Source: Roseiarcus sp963798015
GTDB taxonomy: Bacteria; Pseudomonadota; Alphaproteobacteria; Rhizobiales; Beijerinckiaceae
Direction of reading: 5' to 3'
DNA length: 64,000 nucleotides
NCBI GenBank assembly: GCA_963798015.1
Contig: CAWCSA010000018.1
Coordinates: 1-64,000, forward strand
The notes beneath the pieces are model-generated. The model did not search any database and was not told the origin of the DNA. It saw only the letters and a list, made by a program, of their open reading frames with translations. The position numbers were made by a program, and so were the translations under genes. How positions within the stretch are numbered: position 1 is the first letter of the stretch; the number at the start of each line of letters is the position of its first letter. Below, piece by piece: positions 25,469 through 36,056 of this stretch.

Positions 25469-26849
25469 GCAATTACCCACCCCCTTGCCATGAGCGTCGA
25501 TCTCTGAATCCTTGGGTCGATGGACCGCACTGATTTGCAGCACCTGAGCAAAGAGCAATTGATCGAGTTGGTGCTCCAGCTTCAGCGACCCGATAAGAAT
25601 TCGCGCACGTCGTCGAAGCCGCCCTCGACGGGCAAAAAGGAAAAGCGCGAGAACTCTCGGCCCGGCGGGGCGAAGCTGGGGCATGAGCCGCACAACCGTC
25701 GGCTTGCGGACGATCCCGATGAGTTTCGCGACCACACGCCGAGCGTATGCGAGCAATGCGGCGGAGCTTTCGCGTCGGACGCCGCGAGGGAATTGATCGG
25801 CGAATATGACGAAATCGAGATTCCGCCGGTCAAACCGTATGTCATCCGCCACCGGCGCTTCGCCTGTCGATGCGCACTTTGCGGCGTCGAGGCGAAAGCT
25901 CCGGCGCCCATCGTCGCGACGACCACGCCGTTTGGGCCGCGCATTCATGCGCTGGCGATTTATCTCAAGGGCTTCCAGGCTCTCTCCTATGAGCGGCTAC
26001 GCGGCTTGTTCCGCGATGCTTTCGGGCTCGATGTGAGCGAGGGCGCGTTGATGAACATGTTCATCCGCTCGCATCCCCGGTTCGAGATCGAGGCCGAGAA
26101 GGCGAAGGCCATTGTACGCGCCGCCCAGGTTGTCGCCAGCGATGAAACCGGCGTTCGGATCGAGGGCACAAACTCGTATCACTGGGTTTTCCATTGCAAG
26201 GACGCGGTCGTGCATAAGCCCGATTATTCCCGTGCCGCGCGGGTCGTGGACGAAATGATGGCGGGGCATAAGCCGACGGTTTGGATTTCGGATCGCTATT
26301 CTGCGCAGCAAAAGCACGGCGAGCGGCATCAAACTTGTCTTGCTCATCTGGCGCGCGACACGGCCTTCGCGCTGGAGCACGGCTCGGATGATTTGCCCTT
26401 CCGGTTTAAGCTTTGGCTTGGAAAAGCGTTCGGCCTGGCCAAGGCCATCGCCGACTTCGCCGCATCAACGCTGGCGAGGAAAAAGCGAGATCTGGAAAGA
26501 CAGCTCGAAGTTCTTCTGGCCGCGTCAACCGGGTGCGATCTGGCGCGAGAGCTGCAAGCAAAAATCGGGCGCGCGCGAAACCAGCTTCTCACCTTTTGTG
26601 ACTATCCCGGCGAGGTCGACGTCACCAACAACACCTCGGAGCGCAAACTCCGTCCCTGCGTGATCCAGCGAAAAATCACCAATGGATACCGCGCCATGTG
26701 GGCCGCCCAAGCGGAAGCGGACGTGAGAACAACCATCGATACCGCAAAGCTCAAGGGCGCGAACCCCTTCGCCGTGATCGTCCGCGCCCTGGCTTGATCA
26801 CCGTCCAAACCGCGAACGCCCGCTTAAAAAATAGGGGCTGGGTAATTGC
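25469..26849 (+). mobile_element. IS66-type element with 8-bp target duplication
   Basis: Inverted-repeat ends GCAATTACCCACCCCCT (25469) and, reversed, GCAATTACCCAGCCCCT (26849). TGGCTGCG is duplicated outside both ends (25461-25468 and 26850-26857), as usual for IS66. It encodes only a TnpC-like protein; no tnpA or tnpB is seen. Confidence 0.9.
25520..26797 (+). CDS. IS66-family transposase
   Basis: 425 residues. The N-terminal coiled-coil/linker (LSKEQLIELVLQLQ; TSSKPPSTGKK) is followed by a zinc-finger region (CEQCGGAF ... CRCALCG), then the IS66 catalytic domain: VVASDETGVRIEG (Asp), VWISDRYSAQQKH and HQTCLAHLARD (second Asp/His), and NNTSERKLRP (Glu). The C-terminal IS66_C part is short. 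Single-gene IS66 elements of this size are known. Intact. Confidence 0.92.
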   Translation: MDRTDLQHLSKEQLIELVLQLQRPDKNSRTSSKPPSTGKKEKRENSRPGGAKLGHEPHNRRLADDPDEFRDHTPSVCEQCGGAFASDAARELIGEYDEIEIPPVKPYVIRHRRFACRCALCGVEAKAPAPIVATTTPFGPRIHALAIYLKGFQALSYERLRGLFRDAFGLDVSEGALMNMFIRSHPRFEIEAEKAKAIVRAAQVVASDETGVRIEGTNSYHWVFHCKDAVVHKPDYSRAARVVDEMMAGHKPTVWISDRYSAQQKHGERHQTCLAHLARDTAFALEHGSDDLPFRFKLWLGKAFGLAKAIADFAASTLARKKRDLERQLEVLLAASTGCDLARELQAKIGRARNQLLTFCDYPGEVDVTNNTSERKLRPCVIQRKITNGYRAMWAAQAEADVRTTIDTAKLKGANPFAVIVRALA

Positions 26850-26987
26850 TGGCTGCGCGCGCCGGCCTCTTGCAACACCCACGAATGAAGGCTCAGATCA
26901 ACCCAGGACTCTCATTATCGCTGGATGACAAACGGGGGTCACGTCAGCGCCGTTCCCCGTTCTGCGTAAATTTGCTAGGATACGCTA

Positions 26988-29900
26988 ATGCCGCGAAGAA
27001 GCAGCCCGACAGGTAGCGAACTCTTTATCGTCGATAACAGCGAAGATGATTGGAAGGTTCTTCGGTACCTTCGAGATTGGTGCCAGCTCTCGAAATCTAT
27101 CGACATCGCCACTGCCTATTTTGAGATTGGTTCACTTTTGGCTCTCGAAAGCGAATGGCAGAAGGTTGAATCAATTCGGATACTGATGGGAGATGAAATC
27201 TCGCGCCGCACGAAGAACGCGTTCGCTGCGGGCTTGGCGCAAGTTGAACAGCGCCTTGATCTGAGCCTCGAGAGCGAAAAAGAAAAGAATGCGTTTCTGA
27301 ATGGAGTCCCCGGAATTGTCGAAGCTATTCGTTCCGGAAAGATCGCTTGTCGCGTCTACCGGAAGGACAAGTTTCACGCCAAGGCCTACATCACGCACGC
27401 TCGTCTGGAGGTTGTCGGTTCTTCCGCGCTGGTAGGGTCGGCTAATTTTACCCAGCCAGGCCTGACCGAGAACATCGAACTCAACGTCCAGATCACGGGC
27501 CAGCCTGTAGCAGTCCTGCAGGAGTGGTACGACGAGCACTGGGCTGAGGCTGAGGATGTTTCAGCAGACATTCTAAAGACGATTGAGCGGCACACGCAAG
27601 AATATCTGCCCTTCGATGTCTACGCTAAGGCGATGCACGAGTTTTTCCATGGCCATGAGATGACGGCCAGTGAGTGGGAAGATACTCGGTCGAAAATGTT
27701 CTCGAAGCTCGATCGCTATCAGAAGGAAGCCTACTGGGCTCTGATGAAAATTGCGCGTCAACAGGGCGGTGCCTTTCTGTGCGACGGCGTGGGCTTAGGG
27801 AAAACTTTCGTTGGCCTTATGCTGATCGAACGGCTGGTTTTGCACGAAGGAAAGCGCGTTGTCCTCTTCGCACCCAAGGCGGCAAAAGAGGCGGTGTGGG
27901 AGCCGCATCTGCGTGATTGGCTCGCGCACATCGGCGGTGTGGGGGGAGGTGGCGATTTTAGCAACCTCGCGGTGTTCAGCCATACCGACCTCAATCGTAA
28001 GGGCGATTTCCCTGCGCGGTTTCGTCGCATTACAGAGCTTGCAGACGTTGTCCTGATCGACGAGGCGCATCACTTCCGCAATCCTGGACTGCGGGGCGTT
28101 GGCCCGGATGACGACGATCGGTCGCGCTATTACAGGCTCTATGACCTGCTCGACAGTTCGGTGCGCCCGAAGACGGTCTTCATGCTCACGGCTACGCCGA
28201 TCAACAATCGGTTGAGCGATTTCCGACACATGGCGGAGCTCTTTACCCGCAAAGATGAAGCGTATTTCGCTCGGACGCTGGGCGTGAACAATCTACGTGC
28301 TCACTTCAACAATATGGAGAAAGCGCTCCGTAGGAGTTTGGGCGGGGATGGGTTCGATATCGGAGAGAACCTCGTCGAGATTCAAGACCGTCTGACAAGC
28401 GACGAGATATTCCAGCACCTCGTTGTACAGCGCAGCCGGGCGTACGCTCGAGAGAGCCAAATCCGTGAAAATCGAACCACAGCAGCATTCCCCGAGCGGA
28501 AGGCTCCCATAGTCGCCGACTACTCAATCCGTCAGACCTATGGCCGTCTGCTGGATTTGTTGGAAAAGGCATTTGAGCGAAAGGACCCTTTGTTCACTCT
28601 ACCGATTTACTACCCGCTCGCGTATTACAAGGGCGACGACAAGAGGATCGACGCCTTCGAGGAGAACCGGCAGAAGCAGGTCGTGGGCCTTATTCGGACG
28701 GGATTTTTAAAGCGCTTTGAGAGTTCCGTGGCCGCATTTGAACTATCTTGCGATCGCTTGATGAGGAAGCTGCTCGCTTTCCTTGAGGTACACAGCGAGA
28801 CACCGGCCGAGAAGAAGCGGTTAGAGCGATGGAAACATCAGAACGCGGAAGTGATCAATTACGTCGCGCACCGGCAATTCGAACTCTGGAAAGACGATGA
28901 TGAGGAAGACGCAGATGACGACATAGTGCCGGAAGAGCTTCTTCAGGCCGTGACACATCTAGGTCGCGACGAATATGAAGTTGTCGAAATGATCCAGGAG
29001 ACTTTCCTCGATCTCGACCAGATTGTTAGTTTTCTCGAAGAGGCGAAAAAATTTGAGCCTCGACATGATGACAAACTCAAAAAGCTCATTCGATTGCTCA
29101 AATCGAAGGAGCTCGAAGGTCAGAAGGTTTTGATCTTCACCGAGTTCGCGGACACCGCCCGCTATCTGCTCCAACAGCTTATGGAGGCCGGGATCAACGG
29201 GGTTGCCGAGGTTGACAGCGGAAGCAAGGGCAATCGCGCCGACATCCTTCAGCGCTTCTCGCCTTACTATAATGGAACGAACTCGGATGCCCTGCGAAAG
29301 CAGGGGAAGCAGGAAATTCGTGTGCTCATTTCGACGGACGTGCTTTCCGAAGGACTAAATCTTCAGGATGCGAGTCGGATGATCAACTACGATATCCACT
29401 GGAATCCGGTGCGTCTGATGCAACGGATAGGGCGCGTGGACAGGCGTCTGAACCCGGAGATCGAGGAGGCGCTAATACGCGATCACCCGGAAGTCGCTTC
29501 CTCTCGGGGCAAGGTTTGGTTCTGGAATTTTCTTCCGCCGGACGAGCTGAACGCGTTGCTGACCCTTTATACCAAGGTGACACAAAAAACTCTGATGATT
29601 TCAAAGATCCTCGGCATCGAGGGCAAAAAGCTGTTCACTCCTGACGACGACTATGCGGCACTTAAGGAGTTCAATCACGCCTACGAAGGCACGAAAACTG
29701 CGATCGAAGAGTTGCACCTTGAATACCAAGCGATCATTCAGGAACGGCCAGAGCTGCCGTCGTATCTAAGCGGTTTGCCTGGGGCGTTTTTCAGTGGGCG
29801 AAAACGTCCGGCCAAAGGAACATTCGGCGTTTTCTTCTGCTTCGCCCTTCCTGCACTGGATAAGGAAACTGGTGAATTTAGCGAGCAGGCAGGAACCGCG

Positions 29901-30137
29901 CGCTGGTATCTCTACGAAATTGAAAAAAACAAAATTCTCGAAGAGCCGGGTGAGATTATCGAGAGTCTTCGCTGCAAGCCGAACACGGCTCGTCACTGCA
30001 TCACAGATGAGACGACACTCAAGGACATTCGGGCTAAGGTGCTGAAGCACATCAAGGACACGTACCTGAAGCGCGTTGATGCGCCCATAGGCGTCAAGCC
30101 GGTCCTCAAGTGCTGGATGGAAATCAACGATGCCTAA
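26988..30137 (+). CDS. PLD-nuclease/SNF2-type helicase of a restriction-like system
   Basis: 1049 residues. The N-terminal PLD-like nuclease domain (about 1-200) has the HxK-N signature: H130 and K132 in FHAKAYIT, N153 in GSANFTQPGLTEN. The SF2/SNF2 helicase part has DGVGLGKTFVG (K272), IDEAHHFRN (D358), MLTATPINN, then a helicase-C part with ISTDVLSEGLNLQDA and LMQRIGRVDRRLN (about 811-822). The gene overlaps the methyltransferase start by 8 bp, so the two are translationally coupled. By known biology, PLD nucleases act in restriction enzymes such as BfiI, and DNA-translocating helicase/methylase pairs define type I and type ISP enzymes; I infer that this is the nuclease-translocase subunit. 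Intact. Confidence 0.85.
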   Translation: MPRRSSPTGSELFIVDNSEDDWKVLRYLRDWCQLSKSIDIATAYFEIGSLLALESEWQKVESIRILMGDEISRRTKNAFAAGLAQVEQRLDLSLESEKEKNAFLNGVPGIVEAIRSGKIACRVYRKDKFHAKAYITHARLEVVGSSALVGSANFTQPGLTENIELNVQITGQPVAVLQEWYDEHWAEAEDVSADILKTIERHTQEYLPFDVYAKAMHEFFHGHEMTASEWEDTRSKMFSKLDRYQKEAYWALMKIARQQGGAFLCDGVGLGKTFVGLMLIERLVLHEGKRVVLFAPKAAKEAVWEPHLRDWLAHIGGVGGGGDFSNLAVFSHTDLNRKGDFPARFRRITELADVVLIDEAHHFRNPGLRGVGPDDDDRSRYYRLYDLLDSSVRPKTVFMLTATPINNRLSDFRHMAELFTRKDEAYFARTLGVNNLRAHFNNMEKALRRSLGGDGFDIGENLVEIQDRLTSDEIFQHLVVQRSRAYARESQIRENRTTAAFPERKAPIVADYSIRQTYGRLLDLLEKAFERKDPLFTLPIYYPLAYYKGDDKRIDAFEENRQKQVVGLIRTGFLKRFESSVAAFELSCDRLMRKLLAFLEVHSETPAEKKRLERWKHQNAEVINYVAHRQFELWKDDDEEDADDDIVPEELLQAVTHLGRDEYEVVEMIQETFLDLDQIVSFLEEAKKFEPRHDDKLKKLIRLLKSKELEGQKVLIFTEFADTARYLLQQLMEAGINGVAEVDSGSKGNRADILQRFSPYYNGTNSDALRKQGKQEIRVLISTDVLSEGLNLQDASRMINYDIHWNPVRLMQRIGRVDRRLNPEIEEALIRDHPEVASSRGKVWFWNFLPPDELNALLTLYTKVTQKTLMISKILGIEGKKLFTPDDDYAALKEFNHAYEGTKTAIEELHLEYQAIIQERPELPSYLSGLPGAFFSGRKRPAKGTFGVFFCFALPALDKETGEFSEQAGTARWYLYEIEKNKILEEPGEIIESLRCKPNTARHCITDETTLKDIRAKVLKHIKDTYLKRVDAPIGVKPVLKCWMEINDA

Positions 30138-32034
30138 CCCGCTTGCGAGCCAGCGCGAGGCCCTAAGAAACATTCACACCTTTTCGCAGCTCATCAAGTT
30201 TCTGCGGAACGAACTTGAGTGGCCCATTGAGTCCGAGGACTTCGAGGAGCTGACGTTCGATTACACGCCAGAAGAACTGGGCATCGATGCGGGAAGCGCC
30301 GCAAAAATTCAGGAAATTAGACGGCTGCGGCCACTATCCGCGAGCCAGCCCTGGGGTATCTTCTTTGTAAAATTTGAACCTAAGCGGCTGCCCGTCGTGG
30401 CCCTGCGGCGTATATTGAGCCGCGTCGTGCTCAAGAAGCGCGCCTCCGCTAACAGCGCCGACCGCGCGGCCTGGCAGGCGGACGACCTGCTTTTCATATC
30501 TAACTACGGCGAAGGGACCGAGCGGCAGATTAGCTTCGCTCACTTTTCGCAAGTGGGAGAGAAAACCGATCTGCCAACACTCAAGGTGCTCGGGTGGGAC
30601 AACCGCGACACGCCCCTCCACCTGGACGACGTCGCGGGCACTCTCCGCGAAAAGCTCGCATGGCCCGAGGATGACAAGAACGCCAAGCGCTGGCGTGAGA
30701 AGTGGCGGTCCGCGTTCACGCTTCGCCACGGCGAAGTCATCACCACGTCGAAGGACCTCGCAGTTCGGCTCGCGGACCTGGCGCGCGCCATTCGCGCACG
30801 CATTCAAACCGTTCTCTCAATCGAGACGGAAACGGGGCCGATAACGAGGCTCATGAAAGCGTTCCAACAGGCTCTAATTCACGACCTGACGCCTGACGAC
30901 TTCGCGGACATGTATGCTCAAACCATCGCCTACGGCCTACTGTCGGCGCGAGTGGCGCATCCTGCGCACGACACTGCCGATGCCGTCGCCACGCATATCC
31001 CCGTCACAAATCCGTTCCTCAAGGAGCTGATGGAAACCTTCCTGCATCTCGGAGGCCGGAAGCGGAAGGAGAGGGGAGGCGAAGGGATTGATTTCGACGA
31101 GCTCGGGGTCAGCGAAGTCGTGGAACTCCTGGACACTTCGAACATGGAAGCTGTGGTGCGCGACTTCGGCGACCGCAACCGTGACGAAGACCCGGTTATC
31201 CACTTCTACGAGCTGTTCCTCAAGGAGTACGACGCGAAGAAGCGCATGCAGCGCGGCGTTTTCTACACGCCTCAGCCCGTTGTCTCTTACATCGTTCGCA
31301 GCGTCCACGAACTCCTGCGAACCGAGTTTGGCCTCGAAGATGGCCTCGCCTCTATCGCGACATGGAGCGACATGGCCGCAAAGGATAGCAATCTGAATAT
31401 CCCCTCCGGGGCTAAACCCACTGATCCCATCGTTTTAATTCTTGATCCCGCCACGGGCACGGCCACGTTCCTCGTCGAAGTGATCGACGTGATCCACCAA
31501 ACCCTTGTGGCTAAATGGAAGCGACAACGCCTCACTGAATCCCAGCAGGGCGCGGCGTGGAACGAGTATGTGCCGAGGCACCTCCTGCCTCGCCTGCATG
31601 GCTTCGAGCTGATGATGGCTCCGTACGCCATTGCTCACATGAAAATCGGGCTTAAGCTCTATGAGACCGGCTACCGGTTCGGTAGCGACGAACGCGCTCG
31701 AATATATCTAACGAATGCGCTCGAACCCGCAAGCGAGCACAAAGCGCAGCAAGAGTTTGAGCAATGGGTGCCCGCCCTTGCGCACGAAGCTAAAGCTGTT
31801 AACGCAATCAAACGCCATCAACGTTTCACTGTCGTTGTTGGCAACCCCCCTTATAGCAAGGCCTCACAAAATTTGGGCGACCAGTTCTTGAATTTAATCG
31901 AGCCCTTCCGGATGTTTTCTGGAGCGCGAATCAGGGAACCTGGCGCAATCTTGTTCGAGCGTGACATTAACAACGACTATGTGAAATTCTTTGGACTGAA
32001 CCGGCAATTGATTGAACGTGCTGGCGTGGGCGTT

Positions 32035-33268
32035 CAGGGCTGTTCAGTTCTTTAACCTTTGAGGGTCGATTTGGGATTCCCGAGGGCGGAAATGTCTGAA
32101 TCTATACGCGACAACCCGAATCGGAGGTTGTCAGATGCAGGCGTCGCTGCTGAAGATTTTGCGCTCGATCCCGGACCGCCGACGGCGGGAAGGCCTGCGG
32201 TTCGATCTGGCGACGGTCCTGCTCTATTCGATCTTGGGCATGGTCGCCGGGGCCAATTCCTACCGGCAAATGCATGAATTCATTCGTATTCACCTTCAGC
32301 GCTTGAACGAAGCCTTCGGCCTTCGGTTGCCCTATTCGCCCTCCTATACCGGTTTGCGGGCGATCCTCCAGGGCGTCGATCCGACCGCGTTGGAGGCAGC
32401 GTTTCGGCAGCATGCGTCCTCGATGGAGGCTGCGCCTTCGTCGGACGGCCTGACCGCCATCGCCGTCGACGGCAAGACGCTGCGCGGCAGTTTCGACGCA
32501 TTCAGCGACCGCAAGGCCACCCACATGTTGTCGGCGTTGCGGCAGGCCGACCAGATCGTGCTCGGCCATCTGATGGTCGACGAGAAGAGCAACGAGATTC
32601 CGGCTGCGCCGGAGCTGATCGAGGCGCTGGGGCTGAAAGACTGTCTGTTCACGCTCGACGCCGAGCACGCCCAAAAAAAACATTCGAGCGCGTGATCGCG
32701 TCGGGCAATCACCTGCTGACCCAGGTCAAGGACAACCAACCGAGCCTACGCCGCAAGCTCAAGCTGGGAACGGCGGGCCGTAAACCGACCGGGTCGGCCA
32801 AGAGCGAGACCTCAGGTCGCAATCGCTGGGAAACCCGCGAACTTGCGGCGTTTCCGGCCAAGGCGTGGTTCCGCCATACGCCGTGGGACGGCCTCATCAA
32901 GACCGTGCTTCGGCTCGAGCGCACGGTCTGCAAGCGCGACTTCAAGACCGGACTTTGCAAGCAAACATGCGAGACCGTCTTCTGGATTTCCTCGGCTTCC
33001 AGCCAAACGCCCGCGCGCTGGAACGAATGGATCCGCGCTCATTGGCGCATAGAGAACGGCAGCCACTACGTGCGCGACGCCGCTTTCGCCGAAGACGCTT
33101 CGCGCATCCGAAAGAACCCCGACATCGTCGCGCGCTTGCGATCGTTCGCTTACAACCTGATCCGGGCAGAAGGGGGCTCCAACATCCGCAACGCACGTTG
33201 GCGTGCCGCCCTCGATATCAATCTAATCCTCGAAATGCCCCACTTACATTGAGAACTGAACAGCCCTG
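32035..33268 (+). mobile_element. ISAs1-family element with 10-bp target duplication, copy 1
   Basis: Perfect terminal repeats CAGGGCTGTTCAGTTCT at both ends (inverted). CGTGGGCGTT is duplicated at 32025-32034 and 33269-33278. About 1.23 kb with one transposase gene in two overlapping frames. A second copy starts at 63824 in the same orientation. Confidence 0.93.
32135..33252 (+). CDS. ISAs1-family transposase (needs a -1 shift at an A8 run)
   Basis: First frame 32135-32695: MQASLLKILRSIPDRRRREG (H-repeat-associated N-terminus), AIAVDGKTLRGSF and FTLDAEHAQ. Second frame to 33252: KKTFERVIASGNHLLTQVKD, then HWRIENGSHYVRDAAFAEDA (catalytic Glu region) and NLIRAEGGSNIRNARWRAA. The frames join by a -1 shift at AAAAAAAAC (32673-32681). 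Whether this is programmed slippage or decay is open. Confidence 0.85.
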
Positions 33269-34813
33269 CGTGGGCGTTCTGGGTATTATCACTAGTAATT
33301 CCTACTTGGATGGGAAGAATTTTCGAGGAGTTAGAGACGCCCTGACTTTAAGCTTCAACTGGCTTTCTGTTCTTAACCTTCACGGGGATAGACGGTCTGG
33401 AGCACTGGCCCGTCAAGGCATAGCCGACGAGAACGTCTTCGATATCGACACAGGGGTGTGCATACTACTCGGCAGCCGACTTGGATCAAATAGTGCGTGC
33501 AGTGAAGTTGAATATTGTGAGATTATCGGAGCATACGACAAGAAGGCGTCTCTGCTGCTCGGCTATGACCACAGTCTCCAAGGACTGGCTCGGCCAATCG
33601 AGCCGCGGCGTTATAAATCTTTCGTTCCGTCTGATTCTTCTGTGCTGGATGAATATTCTGAATTTCGCCGACTAGATGAAGCATACGGACTGGGCGTTGA
33701 CGGTATCAAAACGTCTCGCGACGGTTTGGTTATAGCTAACACAAAAAGTGAATGCGCTTCGAAGATTTAGGCTTTTATGAGTTTCTCCGGGTCAGCGGAG
33801 GACTTGGAGCAGACGTTTGGCATTAGCGTCGCGAAATGGGATTACAAGACGGCGCAGAAACACTTGAGAAAGACATTTTCTGAGAAGCGTGTTTTTAGAC
33901 TTGCGTATAGACCTTTCGATTTTAGGTTCATTTATTACAACTCCGATCTCGTCTTTAGTCACCGAGAAGGAAAGATGTCTCATCTCCTGAACGGAGATAA
34001 TATAGCACTCGTCTGTGCAAGTCGACTGTCCTCCAAAGGCTTTAACCACATTCTCCCAGCCGATTGTCTGGTTGAAATGAAATATTCAAGCCACGACACG
34101 AATAGCCGTATTTTTCCAGTATTCCTACACAGTGATACACTTCTGAATTCCAAGGCTGAGCCTAATATGAGCGCGGCGGCAAGTGGAATTGCGGGTGGGC
34201 AGATAAAACAAGCCGAGTGGTTGGAATTTAACGAGGCGATCCTGGCCGTATTAAATTCAACAAAGTACCGAACTCGGTATTTCGAAGAAATCAAAAATGA
34301 TTTTCCCAGTATTCCGCTGCTGAATAATACCGACTTGAGGCAAGCCCTAGCCAATCTGGGGCGACAATTGATTCGCGTGCAGTTACTCAGGGCGGAGATT
34401 CCCGACACTGCGTTTCCGTTTGAGGGCGCGCTTGGCGAGGAGATAGAAACTCCGAAACTTCACGGAGATCGTCTTCGTATTTCACACTCGGCTTATTTCG
34501 TCGGCGTTGGCCGCGAAATATTTGAATTCAGCCTTGCTGGTTACCAAATAAGTAAGAACTGGGTTAGTGCAGGCAACAAGAGTGGCATTCAACGAAAGGG
34601 CACTGTTTTGACGCGTAAGGACGCTCAATTGTATAGACGGGTACTGTATGGAATTCAGCAAACGATCGCAGTGCGAGCATTAATTGACCAAATGCTTGCC
34701 GAACGGCTCCGGTGGTAGATAATAAGGAAGACGTGGCAACGGCGCACCACAGTCGGACGGGATTCCTTCGGCTTCGTCTCGAAACTAGTGTAACATAATG
34801 CAGAGCGTTTTTA

Positions 34814-35659
34814 GGGGCTGTCCTCAATTAGGGGATTTGCGAATCGGGTAAAGCGTGATTTATAGGGAGCCTTCTTTTTGGGAGGCTTTCGGTGCGGCGC
34901 TACGGATTGCGCGACGACCAGTTTGCGCGGATTGAACATTTGCTGCCGGGTCGTCCGGGACATGTCGGACGCAATAGCGAATTGGGCAATCGACTTTTCG
35001 TTGAGGCGGTGATTTGGAAATTTCGGTCGGGTGCGCCGTGGCGCGATCTGCCCGAGCGGTTCGGCCACTGGAAGACCATTCACACGCGGTTCTCGCGGTG
35101 GGCGGAGAACGGCGTATGGGAGAGTCTTTTCAAGACGTTGGCTGACGATCCGGACAACGAATACGCGATGATCGACGCCACCATCGTTCGCGCGCATCAG
35201 CATAGTGCGGGCGCACTCAAAAAGGGGGTCTCGATCAAGCCATAGGCCGCTCGCGCGGCGGCCTGACCACCAAGATCCATGTGATTGTCGACGCCTTGGG
35301 CAACCCGTTGGCGCTTCGCCTCACCGGCGGCCAAGTCCACGACATCACCCAGGCTGAAGCCCTCGCGGCTGAGGTGAAGCCCGAAGCCCTCCTCGGCGAC
35401 AAGGGCTACGACGCCGGCGCCTTCATCGAGAGCCTCGAAGTGCGCGCCATCAAGCCGGTCATCCCGCCAAAGTCGAACCGCAAGGTCGCTCGCGATTGCG
35501 ACTTCGCCCTCTACGCCGAACGCAATCTCATCGAGCGTTTCTTTCAATTCATCAAACAGTTCCGAGGCATCGCGACCCGCTACGAAAAAACCGCACGCAA
35601 TTACCTCGCCGGCCTCCATTTGGTCTGCGCCCTGGCTTGGCTCAAATGAGGACACGCTC
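34814..35659 (+). mobile_element. IS5-family element (IS427-like), TA duplication
   Basis: Ends GGGGCTGTCCTCAATT (34814) and, reversed, AGAGCGTGTCCTCATTT (35659), with TA on both sides (34812-34813 and 35660-35661). It is inserted inside the first of three 20-bp repeats (see the repeat feature). Length about 0.85 kb. Confidence 0.88.
34892..35649 (+). CDS. IS5-family transposase in two frames (-1 shift)
   Basis: First frame 34892-35245: MRRYGLRDDQFARIEHLLPG, FRSGAPWRDLPERFGHWKTI and MIDATIVRAHQH (first Asp). Second frame to 35649: GLDQAIGRSRGGLTTKIHVI, LLGDKGYDAGAFIE (second Asp) and ERNLIERFFQFIKQFRGIAT (Glu). The shift falls at CAAAAAGGGGGT near 35218-35230, the normal frameshift signal of the IS427 group, so the protein is probably made as a fusion. 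Confidence 0.9.
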
Positions 35660-36056
35660 TAGCTAATGCAGAGCGTTTTTAGCTCAATGCAGAGCGTTTT
35701 TAGCTCGGCGTCGCGGCGCACGGTCGCGTGGCAAGGTCGCCTCGCCTTCGGGCCGCGACGGTGAGCTAAAAACGGATTGGACTAAGCCGCCCGCACTGCC
35801 GTTGCAGCTGCGTGGCGCCTATGGGCGGTGAATGACGCCGGCAGGTTCCGTCGGGTCACTGCGGCGTCCGCGCAGTCAGAAGAAGGGACCGGATCGGGTG
35901 GCCTCGATGCTTCAGCGACCCCCTCCGACGGTCGAGATCCGCGGGGGTCTTGGTCAGGCTCATTGGCGGGGTCGCACGGGAATCGGTTGAGTACAGCGAT
36001 CCTCACGCTCAGTTTTGCTGGCCATCGAGGATTCGTGGTCGGGGCGCGGATCGGTG

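Larger units (their letters stand above)
25355..26928 (+). pseudogene. IS3-type orfB C-terminal remnant, split by IS66
   Basis: Before the IS66: ALLFNEERPHSKLGWMTPRD and YAGSIRGETGRHAAQPDG. After it: ARRPLATPTNEGSDQPRTLI ending IAG-stop at 26926-26928. The two parts form the usual IS3 orfB tail (NEERPHSxLG ... RTLxIAG). The catalytic region is gone. Confidence 0.65.
30130..34718 (+). pseudogene. Adenine DNA methyltransferase/specificity protein, broken by ISAs1 and a stop codon
   Basis: Removing ISAs1 (32035-33268) and one copy of its 10-bp duplication restores an in-frame protein of about 1.1 thousand residues. The N-terminal part resembles the coupler of type ISP enzymes (LTPDDFADMYAQTIAYGLLS). 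The methyltransferase core has motif I ILDPATGTATFLVEVI (D439) and the catalytic NPPY (N572), preceded by RGVFYTPQPVVSYIV. After the junction comes GVLGIITSNSYLDGKNFRGV, then a probable target-recognition domain to 34718. An in-frame TAG at 33768-33770 is a second lesion. It is co-transcribed with the PLD helicase. Substrate site is unknown. Confidence 0.85.
34797..35774. repeat. Iteron-like repeats, 20 bp, three direct and one inverted partial
   Basis: Unit AATGCAGAGCGTTTTTAGCT. Unit 1 (34797-34813 plus 35661-35664) is split by the IS5 element; unit 2 is 35665-35684 and unit 3 is 35686-35705. The spacing is 20-21 bp, about two helical turns. An 11-bp inverted copy (AGCTAAAAACG) is at 35764-35774. 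This is the form of Rep-binding iterons or an operator array. No rep gene is next to it. Confidence 0.8.
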
